From: Sphingomonas mollis
GTDB lineage: Bacteria > Pseudomonadota > Alphaproteobacteria > Sphingomonadales > Sphingomonadaceae
Direction of reading: 5' to 3'
NCBI RefSeq assembly: GCF_016427505.1
Contig: NZ_JAELXS010000006.1
Location: 62,001-126,000 of the forward strand
DNA: 64,000 nucleotides
Each line of letters opens with the position of its first letter. Positions within the stretch are counted from its first letter, which is position 1. The notes beneath the pieces are model-generated. The model ran no database searches. It was not told the origin of the DNA and was given only the letters and a program-made list of their open reading frames with translations. Positions 51,779 through 63,194 of the stretch are shown here, in pieces. The position numbers and the translations under genes are program-made.

Positions 51779-54676
51779 ATGACCCACACTACTGCCGCCG
51801 TTCTGACCGGTGTATCGCGCGTCGCCCTGGGTGCCGCTCTTCTGCTTGCCGCCGGCACCGTCGCTGCGCAAACCGCGCCCGTCGCCACCACGCCGCAGGG
51901 CGCGCCGGTGCCACCGCCAGTGCAGGCGACCACCGACCAGCCGACGCAACCCGCCCAGGCGGATGATGCCAGCGGTCCCGACATCGTCGTCACCGGTATC
52001 CGCGCCAGCCTGGCCAACGCGCTCAGCGCCAAGCGCGATTCGGCGCAGGTGCTCGATGCCATTTCGGCGGAGGACATCGGCAAGTTTCCCGACAAGAATG
52101 TCGGCGAGGCCTTGCAGCGCGTCACCGGCGTGCAGATCACGCGGGCCGGCGGCGAAGGCTCCGGCGTGTCGATCCGCGGTGCCGATCCGGCGCTGAACCG
52201 CGTCGAGATCAACGGCCAGACCGCGCTCAGCACCGCCGCCGGCGTCGCCAGCCGCTCGGTCGAGTTCCGCGACATCCCCGCCGAGTTCGTCTCGCGGCTG
52301 GAAGTGGTGAAGTCCGCCACCGCCGATATGACCGAGGGCGGTCTGGGCGGGACGGTGCGCATCATCACCCGCCGGCCGTTCGATGCGAAGGAGGGCTTCC
52401 TGTCCGGCTCCGCGCAGGCGGTCTATGGCGACCTGGCCGACCGCGTCGATCCGAAGTTCGCGCTGATCGGCAGCAAGCTGTTCGCCAACGACACGATCGG
52501 CGTGCTGATGTCGGGCACCTATGAAAAGCGTAGCCTGTGGTACGATCAGGCCCGCACCACCGGCTGGCGCCAGATCGAGCGTTTCCCGACATCGGCGACC
52601 AATCCCGCCAGCACCGGCTGCCTCGCCGCCCGCAATCAGGCGCGCTGTGTCGATATCGACAATAACGGGTTCGGCGACTTCTTCCCGGACATTCCCCGCT
52701 ACGTCATCAACCGCGAGTTGACCGAGCGTTACGCGTTCAACGGCATCGTCGAATGGCGGCCGAGCGACGATGTCCGCGCCTTTGTCGAGGGCACCTACAC
52801 CCGCGGCAAGCAGAAGATCGACTCGCAGTTCCTCCAGCTGAGCACGACGCAGGCGGTCGCCAATGGCGGCGTCGATCTGGCGAACACGACGCTGGGCGAG
52901 GATCAGACGGTCGACAAGGTCACTTTCATCGGTGCGGCCGGGGCGCCGGGTGGTCTGAGCGCCACCTATCGCAACATCCTGGGCGTGATCGACCGTCAGC
53001 AGTTCAACGGACAGGTCGGTGCCGACTGGGACGTGACCGACCAGTTCAAGATCACCGGCCGCGCCGCCTATGCCAAGGCGAAGGCGTACAACAACGAGAT
53101 CAACGCGACCGCGGTGGCGCAGGGTCTGTCGTCGATCACGGTCGATTACAGCAACGACCAGCAGGCGCCGAACATCACGCTGCCGATCGATGTCGCCACG
53201 ACGCAGGGCCTGACGCAGTTCATCGTGCTGCGCCGGCCGCGGTATAACGAGCAGCAGGAAATCGACCTGAAGCTGGACGGCGAGTACAAGCCGGAGAGCT
53301 GGCTGACCTCGCTGAAATTCGGCGTGCAGAAGCGCGACGTGAAGGTCACCAGCCGGCTGTTCGACGGGACGAAGACGTACAACGCCTTTGTCGCGAACAC
53401 GCCGGGTCGCGGCAACATCACCAGCAACACCTATGCCAGCGGATCGTCGCAGACGGTGACCGATTCGACCGGCACGACGACGGATATCCTGAACCAGATC
53501 CAGAGCATCGTCGGGCCGAATGCGACGCTGGGCGATCACGATTTCTTCAACACCGGCGATCTTGGCTTCGACGGGATCAAGCGCTGGCTGAATCTCGGCA
53601 TGAACGTCGCGAATGCGGCGGGGATACCCGATCCGTTCGTCAATCCGGTGGCCGCGGATACGTGGCGCGTCACCGACAAGAATCTGGCGGCCTATGTCTC
53701 CGCCGCGTTCGAGCTGGAACCGCTGGGCAAGCGGCTGACCGGCGTGGTCGGTGCGCGGGTCATCAATACGAAGACCGACACGCGCGGATCGATCGTATCG
53801 GCACCTGCCGGAACACGACCGGGATCGGTCACCCCGTTTACGTCGAAGGGCGAATATACCGAGTTCCTGCCCAGCCTGAACCTGAAGCTGGAGCTGATCC
53901 CCAACAAGCTGCAGCTGCGCGGCACCGCCACCGAAGTGATCGCGCGGCCGGCGCCGTCCGATCTGGCGCCGCGCTTCACGCTGGACAATGTCGGCTTCAC
54001 CGGATCGCGCGGCAATCCTGCGTTGCAACCTTACCGTGCCCGCCAGTACGATCTGGGCGTGGAATGGTATCTGAGCCGCGTGAATTTCGTCTCGGCGACT
54101 TTGTTCCGCAAGGACATCAGCTCGTTCGTCGATCGCACCACGCAGCAGGAGGTGATCGACGGCGTCAACTACACCATCACGTTGCCGGTGAACGGTACGT
54201 CGAAGGTGCAGATCAACGGCGCGGAGTTCGGCGGCCAGTATGCGTTCGATTTCCTGCCCAAGCCGTTCGACGGTTTCGGCGTGACCGCGAACTACACCTG
54301 GTCGGACGACAAGGGGTATAACCAGAAGGACTATTTCACGGGCGACGCGCTGACGTTCCCCGGCCTGTCGAAGCACAGTTATAACCTGTCGGGTTATTAC
54401 GACAACGGGTCGCTGTCGGCGCGCCTGTCGTACAATTGGCGCTCGCGCTATCTGATCGCGGCGCTGGATCGCGGCAACAACCCGGCGGTGGGCGAGCCGT
54501 TCGGCCAGTGGGACGCATCGGCGAGCGCCAACCTGACCGAGAAGGTGTCGCTGTTTCTGGAGGGCGTGAACGTCTTCAACGCGCAGCGGACCGAGAATGC
54601 GGCGAGCATCTATCGCCGCAACATCATCGAAACCTATGGCCGGCGCGTCTATGGCGGCGTGCGAGTGAAGTTCTGA
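51779..54676 (+). CDS. TonB-dependent outer-membrane receptor
   Basis: A 965-residue TIGR01782-like (Xanthomonas/Caulobacter type) receptor for active uptake. Signal peptide to about residue 31 (VAAQT), a Pro/Gln-rich linker, then the TonB-box region DIVVTGIRASLANALSAKRD, plug (DAISAEDIGKFPDKNVGEAL and TGVQITRAGGEGSGVSIRG), and a 22-strand barrel ending RRVYGGVRVKF, the expected terminal aromatic. Such receptors often carry oligosaccharides; no sugar-use genes are adjacent. ATG has GGAGG six bases before; the preceding 213 bases contain a weak -35-like TTGACG at 51654. Confidence 0.94.
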   Translation: MTHTTAAVLTGVSRVALGAALLLAAGTVAAQTAPVATTPQGAPVPPPVQATTDQPTQPAQADDASGPDIVVTGIRASLANALSAKRDSAQVLDAISAEDIGKFPDKNVGEALQRVTGVQITRAGGEGSGVSIRGADPALNRVEINGQTALSTAAGVASRSVEFRDIPAEFVSRLEVVKSATADMTEGGLGGTVRIITRRPFDAKEGFLSGSAQAVYGDLADRVDPKFALIGSKLFANDTIGVLMSGTYEKRSLWYDQARTTGWRQIERFPTSATNPASTGCLAARNQARCVDIDNNGFGDFFPDIPRYVINRELTERYAFNGIVEWRPSDDVRAFVEGTYTRGKQKIDSQFLQLSTTQAVANGGVDLANTTLGEDQTVDKVTFIGAAGAPGGLSATYRNILGVIDRQQFNGQVGADWDVTDQFKITGRAAYAKAKAYNNEINATAVAQGLSSITVDYSNDQQAPNITLPIDVATTQGLTQFIVLRRPRYNEQQEIDLKLDGEYKPESWLTSLKFGVQKRDVKVTSRLFDGTKTYNAFVANTPGRGNITSNTYASGSSQTVTDSTGTTTDILNQIQSIVGPNATLGDHDFFNTGDLGFDGIKRWLNLGMNVANAAGIPDPFVNPVAADTWRVTDKNLAAYVSAAFELEPLGKRLTGVVGARVINTKTDTRGSIVSAPAGTRPGSVTPFTSKGEYTEFLPSLNLKLELIPNKLQLRGTATEVIARPAPSDLAPRFTLDNVGFTGSRGNPALQPYRARQYDLGVEWYLSRVNFVSATLFRKDISSFVDRTTQQEVIDGVNYTITLPVNGTSKVQINGAEFGGQYAFDFLPKPFDGFGVTANYTWSDDKGYNQKDYFTGDALTFPGLSKHSYNLSGYYDNGSLSARLSYNWRSRYLIAALDRGNNPAVGEPFGQWDASASANLTEKVSLFLEGVNVFNAQRTENAASIYRRNIIETYGRRVYGGVRVKF

Positions 54677-54729
54677 CCGGATCGTCGGGTCGATTGTCGA
54701 TCGCGGCGCGATAGGGCAGGCTGGCGGTC

Positions 54730-55317
54730 ATGAAAAAGCTGCTGGTCCTGTACGGTTCCTATCGCGCCGATCGCATGGGCATCCGCCTGGCCGATTACTG
54801 CGTTCGCGGGTTTCGTGAGCGCGGCGTCGAGGTGGAGTTGATCGACGCGCGGGCGGTCGGGCTGCCGATGCTCGACCGGATGTACAAGGAGCATCCCGCC
54901 GGCACGGCGCCGGCGGCGATGGAGGCGCTGGCCGGCAAGATCCGCGCGGCGGACGCGTTCCTGTTCGTGGTCGGCGAATATAACTGGGGCGTGCAGCCGG
55001 GGCTAAAGAACCTGACCGACCATTTCCTGGAGGAATGGTTCTGGCGGCCGGCGGCGATCGCCAGCTATTCCGCGGGCCGCTTCGCCGGTGCGCGGGCGGG
55101 GGTGGCGTGGCACGGGACGCTGTCGGAAATGGGCATGGTCGTGACGTCGAGCACGCTGGCGGTCGGGCCGATCAGCGCGGCGCTGGACGAGGAGGCGCGA
55201 CCGACCGGTGGCGGCGGGGCTTCGCTGGAGCGGGCGTTTCCGCGGTTCGCCGATGACCTGACGTGGTGGGCAGATGCGGCGGCGGCGCAGCGGGCGGTGG
55301 TGGCGCCGCCTTACTAG
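54730..55317 (+). CDS. NADPH-dependent FMN reductase-like flavoprotein
   Basis: A 195-residue flavodoxin-like NAD(P)H-dependent FMN reductase. The FMN phosphate loop is YGSYRADRMGIRLADY (residues 9-24) and the second flavin motif is VVGEYNWGVQPGLKNLTDHF. No signal peptide. It probably reduces quinones, azo compounds or flavin. It follows the TonB receptor on the same strand after 53 bases and may share its transcript, although no functional link is evident. Confidence 0.88.
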   Translation: MKKLLVLYGSYRADRMGIRLADYCVRGFRERGVEVELIDARAVGLPMLDRMYKEHPAGTAPAAMEALAGKIRAADAFLFVVGEYNWGVQPGLKNLTDHFLEEWFWRPAAIASYSAGRFAGARAGVAWHGTLSEMGMVVTSSTLAVGPISAALDEEARPTGGGGASLERAFPRFADDLTWWADAAAAQRAVVAPPY

Positions 55318-55326
55318 GTCCGGTCA

Positions 55327-55360
55327 CCCTCACCCTTCCGACGCTCCCGGTGGGAGAGGG
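55327..55360. repeat. Intergenic hairpin element, family 2, copy 3
   Basis: CCTCACCCTTCCGACGCTCCC followed by GGTGGGAGAGGG: a shortened copy of the family seen at 3243-3287 and 19033-19146, with CTCCC/GGGAG as the remaining stem. It is directly followed by the second family-1 copy, as it is also close to family 1 in the 2.8-3.3 kb gap. Confidence 0.55.
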
Positions 55361-55366
55361 AAAAGG

Positions 55367-55440
55367 TGGAAAGTCCCGAAAGTCACACCTCCCACGCGCG
55401 CGCGATCGTGCGTGCGCCTGCGCGTGGGCGATTATAGCGG
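55367..55440. repeat. Palindromic intergenic repeat, family 1, copy 2
   Basis: TGGAAAGTC, GAAAGTCACACCTCCCACG, CGCGCGCGATCGTGCGT and GTGGGCGATTATA follow in the same order and on the same strand as at 2811-2907, with a shorter right part. The copies agree over the core but differ in the inner CG-rich segment, as expected of a dispersed extragenic palindrome. Confidence 0.7.
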
Positions 55441-55532
55441 GTGGACGGTTTGAAAGAGCGACTGTTCGACCGGGATAATCGATGATGGCGCTGTAGGACA
55501 TAGCGGACGGGTGTCCGGCATGTCGAAATACT

Positions 55533-55624
55533 GTTCCCCGGCGGAGGCCGGGGTCGAGTTGGGATGATCGTCGTGAGTCTTTACGGCCGTTCACTCAACT
55601 GGACCCCGGCCTTCGCCGGGGAAC
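55533..55624. repeat. Inverted repeat, family 3, copy 2
   Basis: GTTCCCCGGCGGAGGCCGG at the left and CCGGCCTTCGCCGGGGAAC at the right, with CGAGTTGGGAT and ACTCAACTGG inside the arms. It matches the copy at 11072-11165 in arms and spacer length; the spacer sequence is different. It ends six bases from the gyrB stop. Confidence 0.75.
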
Positions 55625-55630
55625 AAGTGC

Positions 55631-59738
<4,108 letters not shown>

Positions 59739-59859
59739 CGCTGTCGTGCTCCCCCGTTAGCCAAACCATCATAGGTTTGCGGGTTCGGAAAGGCAGGGCT
59801 CGTTTGGGCCGATACGTACCAGAATGGGTCACTTCACGCCGCCGCCTGCCGGCGGCCGG

Positions 59860-60903
59860 TCACAGGTCGATGCGGGTCGCGTCCGTGCCGATCGCGTCGA
59901 ACAGCGCCGGCTCGGTGCCGGTCATCCAGGTCTGGCCGCGCCCCGCCAGCCGGTCGAACAGCGCGGCGCGGCGGGTGGGGTCGAGATGCGCGGCGACCTC
60001 GTCCAGCAGCAGCACGGGGGCGCGGCCGGTGCGGTCGGCGACCAGTTCGGCATGGGCGAGGACGATGCCCAGCAGCAATGCCTTCTGCTCGCCGGTGGAG
60101 GCGAGGGCGGCGGCCTGATCCTTGTCGAGATGGGTGACCGCCAGATCGGCGCGGTGCGGGCCGACCAGCGTCCGCCCCGCCGCCGCATCGCGCCGCCGGC
60201 CGAGCGCGAGCGCGGCGGCGAACGCTTCCGGCTCGATCGCCTCGCCGACCAGCGCCAGCCCGGCGCGGGCGAACGGCCCGGCCGGCACCGCCGCCAGCCG
60301 ATCGGCGAGCAGCGTCACCGTGTCGGCGCGGGCGGCATCGAGCGCGGTGCCATGTTCGACCATGCGAGCCTCCAGCGCGCCCAGCCAGTCGGGATCGGCG
60401 TGGCGCTCGCCGGTCAGCAGGCGGTTGCGCTCCCGCATCGCCGCTTCGTACCGGGTCGCGTGCATGGCGTGCGAAGGGGCGAGCGCCAGCGTCAGCCGGT
60501 CGAGAAACCGCCGCCGCTCGCCCGCCGGTTCGACGAACAGGCGATCGGTGGCGGGGGTCAGCCACAGGACGGTCACCCATTCGGGCAGCGTGTTGGCCGA
60601 TGCGGTCGCGCCCTGCACGCGCACCAGCCGGCGTTCGGGTGCCGAGGCGAGCGCGCCGGTGGCCACCTCGACATCGCCGGCCACCGTCGCCGCCACGCCG
60701 AACCCGCCGTCACCCCCCTGCCGCGCCATCGCCGCCAGTCCGGCACGACGCAGGCCGCGACCGGGGGCGAGCAGGGAAACGGCCTCCAGCACATTGGTCT
60801 TGCCGGCGCCGTTCTCGCCGGTCAGCACGACGAAGCCGGGGCCGGGCGACAGCGCCAGTGCGGCGTGATTGCGAAAATCGGTGAGGATCAGGCGGGAGGG
60901 CAT
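59860..60903 (-). CDS. recF: DNA replication/repair protein RecF
   Basis: A 347-residue SMC-like ATPase of the RecFOR pathway, which loads RecA at gaps. Walker A is GENGAGKT (residues 29-36), the signature and Walker B stretches are [19 protein letters not shown] and [13 protein letters not shown]. The start [18 protein letters not shown] is typical. The ATG directly follows the stop of the VapC-like gene (TGA ATG, no gap), so it is read from the toxin-antitoxin transcript or from an internal promoter. There is no dnaA/dnaN/gyrB operon here. Confidence 0.95.
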   Translation of the reverse strand: MPSRLILTDFRNHAALALSPGPGFVVLTGENGAGKTNVLEAVSLLAPGRGLRRAGLAAMARQGGDGGFGVAATVAGDVEVATGALASAPERRLVRVQGATASANTLPEWVTVLWLTPATDRLFVEPAGERRRFLDRLTLALAPSHAMHATRYEAAMRERNRLLTGERHADPDWLGALEARMVEHGTALDAARADTVTLLADRLAAVPAGPFARAGLALVGEAIEPEAFAAALALGRRRDAAAGRTLVGPHRADLAVTHLDKDQAAALASTGEQKALLLGIVLAHAELVADRTGRAPVLLLDEVAAHLDPTRRAALFDRLAGRGQTWMTGTEPALFDAIGTDATRIDL

Positions 60904-61326
60904 TCAGGTGGCGGCGGGATGTACCGTCATGCCCGATCGGCCAGCCGCCGTGGCGAGATCGTCGTCCAGCGTGCCCAGATCGCAACCATGGTCGATCGCG
61001 ATCGCCAGATGCAACGCATCACCGGATCGCAGTCCGCGCGGCTGCGCATCGACCATCAGCGCCGCTTGCAGGAAATGGCGATCATGCAGCGGCAGCAGGT
61101 TCATGGTGGCTTGCAGCAGCCGCCAATTGTCCTCGACCGCCAGCCTTTCGGCGCCGCTCAGGGCGCCGCGTCGCTGCTTCATCGCGAAGGCGCTCGCCAC
61201 CTCCACCCGCGTCCAGTGACTGAAGGCCAGCGTGTCCGATTGTTGATCGAACCAGTTCCGTACCCGATCGCTTGCCGTCTCTGCCGTCAGGAGCGATACC
61301 AGCAGCGACGTATCGCAATAAATCAC
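60904..61326 (-). CDS. vapC: VapC-like PIN-domain toxin
   Basis: A 140-residue PIN-domain ribonuclease. The four acidic positions can be read as Asp5 (MIYCDTSLLV), Glu42 (RVEVASAF), Asp in SGDALHLAIA and Asp in LGTLDDDLA. The expected target is tRNA or other RNA. The GTG start overlaps the antitoxin stop by one base (TAGTG). Its own stop is immediately followed by the recF start codon. The antitoxin is the standard small upstream gene. Confidence 0.9.
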   Translation of the reverse strand: MIYCDTSLLVSLLTAETASDRVRNWFDQQSDTLAFSHWTRVEVASAFAMKQRRGALSGAERLAVEDNWRLLQATMNLLPLHDRHFLQAALMVDAQPRGLRSGDALHLAIAIDHGCDLGTLDDDLATAAGRSGMTVHPAAT

Positions 61327-61577
61327 TAGTAGCGGGCTTGCTTACGCATGTCGGCCACGGTGTCGATCGGATCGAGGGGCAGTGCCTCGGCCACGACCCG
61401 AATCTTCTTGAGAAGTTCCCGACGCTGTCGAACGGCGTCACCGGCGACGGGGGCGGCGGCCGTCAATCGGGCGACGATCCGGCCTTCCTGAAGGATATCG
61501 ACCGACTCGCCCTGTCGCACCCGATCGACGAGTTCGGTCAGTCGGCCGTCGGCGTCGGAAAGATTATAGGCATCCAC
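61326..61577 (-). CDS. Phd/VapB-type antitoxin
   Basis: An 83-residue antitoxin. The N-terminal half has the Phd/YefM-like fold (MDAYNLSDADGRLTELVDRV, then GESVDILQEGRIVARLTAA) that binds DNA; the C-terminal part (RRELLKKIRVVAEALPLDP) is the usual toxin-neutralising tail. It is the first gene of the pair; the ATG has GGAGGAGTCGCGATCGTG upstream. It probably represses its own promoter; a direct repeat at 61653-61668/61729-61744 lies upstream. Confidence 0.87.
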   Translation of the reverse strand: MDAYNLSDADGRLTELVDRVRQGESVDILQEGRIVARLTAAAPVAGDAVRQRRELLKKIRVVAEALPLDPIDTVADMRKQARY

Positions 61578-61652
61578 GATCGCGACTCCTCCTGCCTGAA
61601 TATCTAGGGCCGCGCCGGGATGCCCGCAATCACGTCCTTAAACGGCCAGAAA

Positions 61653-61744
61653 TCTGTAAACTGTCAGTCCGACCGACACGCAGGTGCCTGCAATTGCGTA
61701 CTTTTTCGCATTTCAATGCCTCGTCGGTTCTGCAGACTGTCAAG
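61653..61744. promoter_or_regulatory. Direct repeat in divergent intergenic region
   Basis: TCTGTAAACTGTCAGT (61653-61668) and TCTGCAGACTGTCAAG (61729-61744) agree at 12 of 16 positions, 76 bases apart, in the gap between the antitoxin gene and the PLD-like gene. On the minus strand the second copy contains TTGACA, a consensus -35 hexamer. They could be operator or promoter elements. The rest of this 253-base gap is AT-richer than its surroundings, with no ORF of note. Confidence 0.3.
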
Positions 61745-61830
61745 TTCTCGGATCCTTCGCAGGCGGACAACCCATCGAACTTTACACATCGGCGTGGGGC
61801 GTTCAACGATGCTGGCACAGGGGGGCACGA

Positions 61831-63186
61831 ATGGCTGCGGATCAGATCTACGTCGGGCGAGCCGACGCCGTTGACCTCGAGATCGACGGCGAGACCGTCG
61901 TCGATCTCAACGAAGCCCTCTCCGCCGCTGCAGCGGACGCCACCGAAATCACCATCTTGGGCGGATATTACCAGGCGGAATGGCTGGTAAAGCTGTTCAG
62001 GAGGCTTCCGGCACGTCGCCGACGCGCGTGCAAGGTCAGGATCGCGGTCGGCTCCGACGCGACCGTGAGCCTGCCACGCACTTTCCGCGAGATGCAGGAC
62101 GTTCGATCGGAACTGCGTCGGCTGGGGTATCGCGACATCGAAGTCGCGGTGGTCGGTCGCTCTCCTGTCCATTTTCACACCAAACTGTTCCGGTTTCTCC
62201 GCACCACCCGACCCTCCTGGTATGTCGGTTCCGCCAACCCCGGCAGCGAACGGCACGAACTGATGATCCGCGTGGCGGGGCGACACCCGGGTCTCTCCAG
62301 CTACGTCGATGCCGTCTTCGCCGTTGCACAGTCCGTCGAGCAAGGCGTCCCAGAACGTCAGTCTGCAACTACCATCCGCGAGTTCCTTCTGGACGGCGTT
62401 CTCTGCCATCGGCCGCCGGCGCAGCAGCTCTTCACGTTCGATGCGTACAGGTTGTCGCCCGAAGATCGCAGGCGAATCGATGCCAGACTGGGCGAAGGAA
62501 GCGGCGTCGAGCATGCCAGCCCCCGGACCGAGGGTTTCGGATTCGGCCTGCGCAGCGCACTGGCTCTGCCGGCAGACGAGGATGGGGACGGGGACGGCGT
62601 CGAGACGCGCACACGCTTTCGCTCGCTCGGCATGGACACGCTCTTCGGCTTGTGGATGCCGCGCGTCTATGCCGAGGAAGCCGAGGCTTCCGTGCGGCAG
62701 CGCGAGGACGCGCGCCGCTCGCGCCTCGCGTCGATTGGATGGGCCCTCACCGAGGACGGCGGCGAAGACCGCGTGCGGGCCGCCTTCCAGGCCTACGTTG
62801 CTTCGATGGACCGTTACCTCGATGATCTCGGCATCGACGCCAGGCCGGTGCGCGATCGGGACGCTGCCTTCAATCGATTCGTCACCTCGCGAAGGCGCAG
62901 TCTCTCCGACCCCGCGTTCCAGCAGCGCCATGCTCGGCTGATGACGTTCGCGCCGATGTTCGACGTCTGGCAGGATCCGGACGTGGCTAAAAAGTTCGAA
63001 GCCAGCTTCTTCGAAGACCTCGCCTGGCGCTCGTCGCCGTCCGCGACCCGACGACCTCGCATCGTGAAGTCGATCATCGACGGGATGAACGAGGACGCGA
63101 TCTGGCAGACATCGGAGGAGCTTCAGGACGCTTTCGCAGCGCGACTGTCGGCCGATCCGTGGTCCGACGAGGATTGGCTCGGCTGA
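61831..63186 (+). CDS. PLD-like (HKD) protein with unknown C-terminal half
   Basis: A 451-residue protein. The N-terminal half (about 1-190) is a phospholipase D-like fold with one HxK motif: His116 and Lys118 in HFHTKLF, then Gly133-Ser-Ala-Asn136 in YVGSANPGSERHEL, as in nucleases such as BfiI that use one motif per subunit and dimerise. The Asp of the usual HxKx4D is missing and spacing to GSxN is longer. The C-terminal half (190-451) matches nothing recognised. Start ATG follows AGGGGGGCACGA; a longer ORF to 61684 exists. Its stop is 8 bases from that of the helicase on the other strand. Confidence 0.7.
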   Translation: MAADQIYVGRADAVDLEIDGETVVDLNEALSAAAADATEITILGGYYQAEWLVKLFRRLPARRRRACKVRIAVGSDATVSLPRTFREMQDVRSELRRLGYRDIEVAVVGRSPVHFHTKLFRFLRTTRPSWYVGSANPGSERHELMIRVAGRHPGLSSYVDAVFAVAQSVEQGVPERQSATTIREFLLDGVLCHRPPAQQLFTFDAYRLSPEDRRRIDARLGEGSGVEHASPRTEGFGFGLRSALALPADEDGDGDGVETRTRFRSLGMDTLFGLWMPRVYAEEAEASVRQREDARRSRLASIGWALTEDGGEDRVRAAFQAYVASMDRYLDDLGIDARPVRDRDAAFNRFVTSRRRSLSDPAFQQRHARLMTFAPMFDVWQDPDVAKKFEASFFEDLAWRSSPSATRRPRIVKSIIDGMNEDAIWQTSEELQDAFAARLSADPWSDEDWLG

Positions 63187-63194
63187 ACGGTACG

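Noticed and set aside
50837..54376. A 1179-codon minus-strand ORF across the TonB receptor gene.
   Set aside because: Only the last 242 codons (50837-51565) have signal peptide, ribosome site and methyltransferase motifs. The rest is antisense to the receptor and has the Arg/His-rich composition of a shadow frame in high-GC DNA.
59823..59860. An intrinsic terminator after recF (GCCGCC-GGCA-GGCGGC).
   Set aside because: The hairpin is good but there is no T run, so termination there cannot be supported from sequence.
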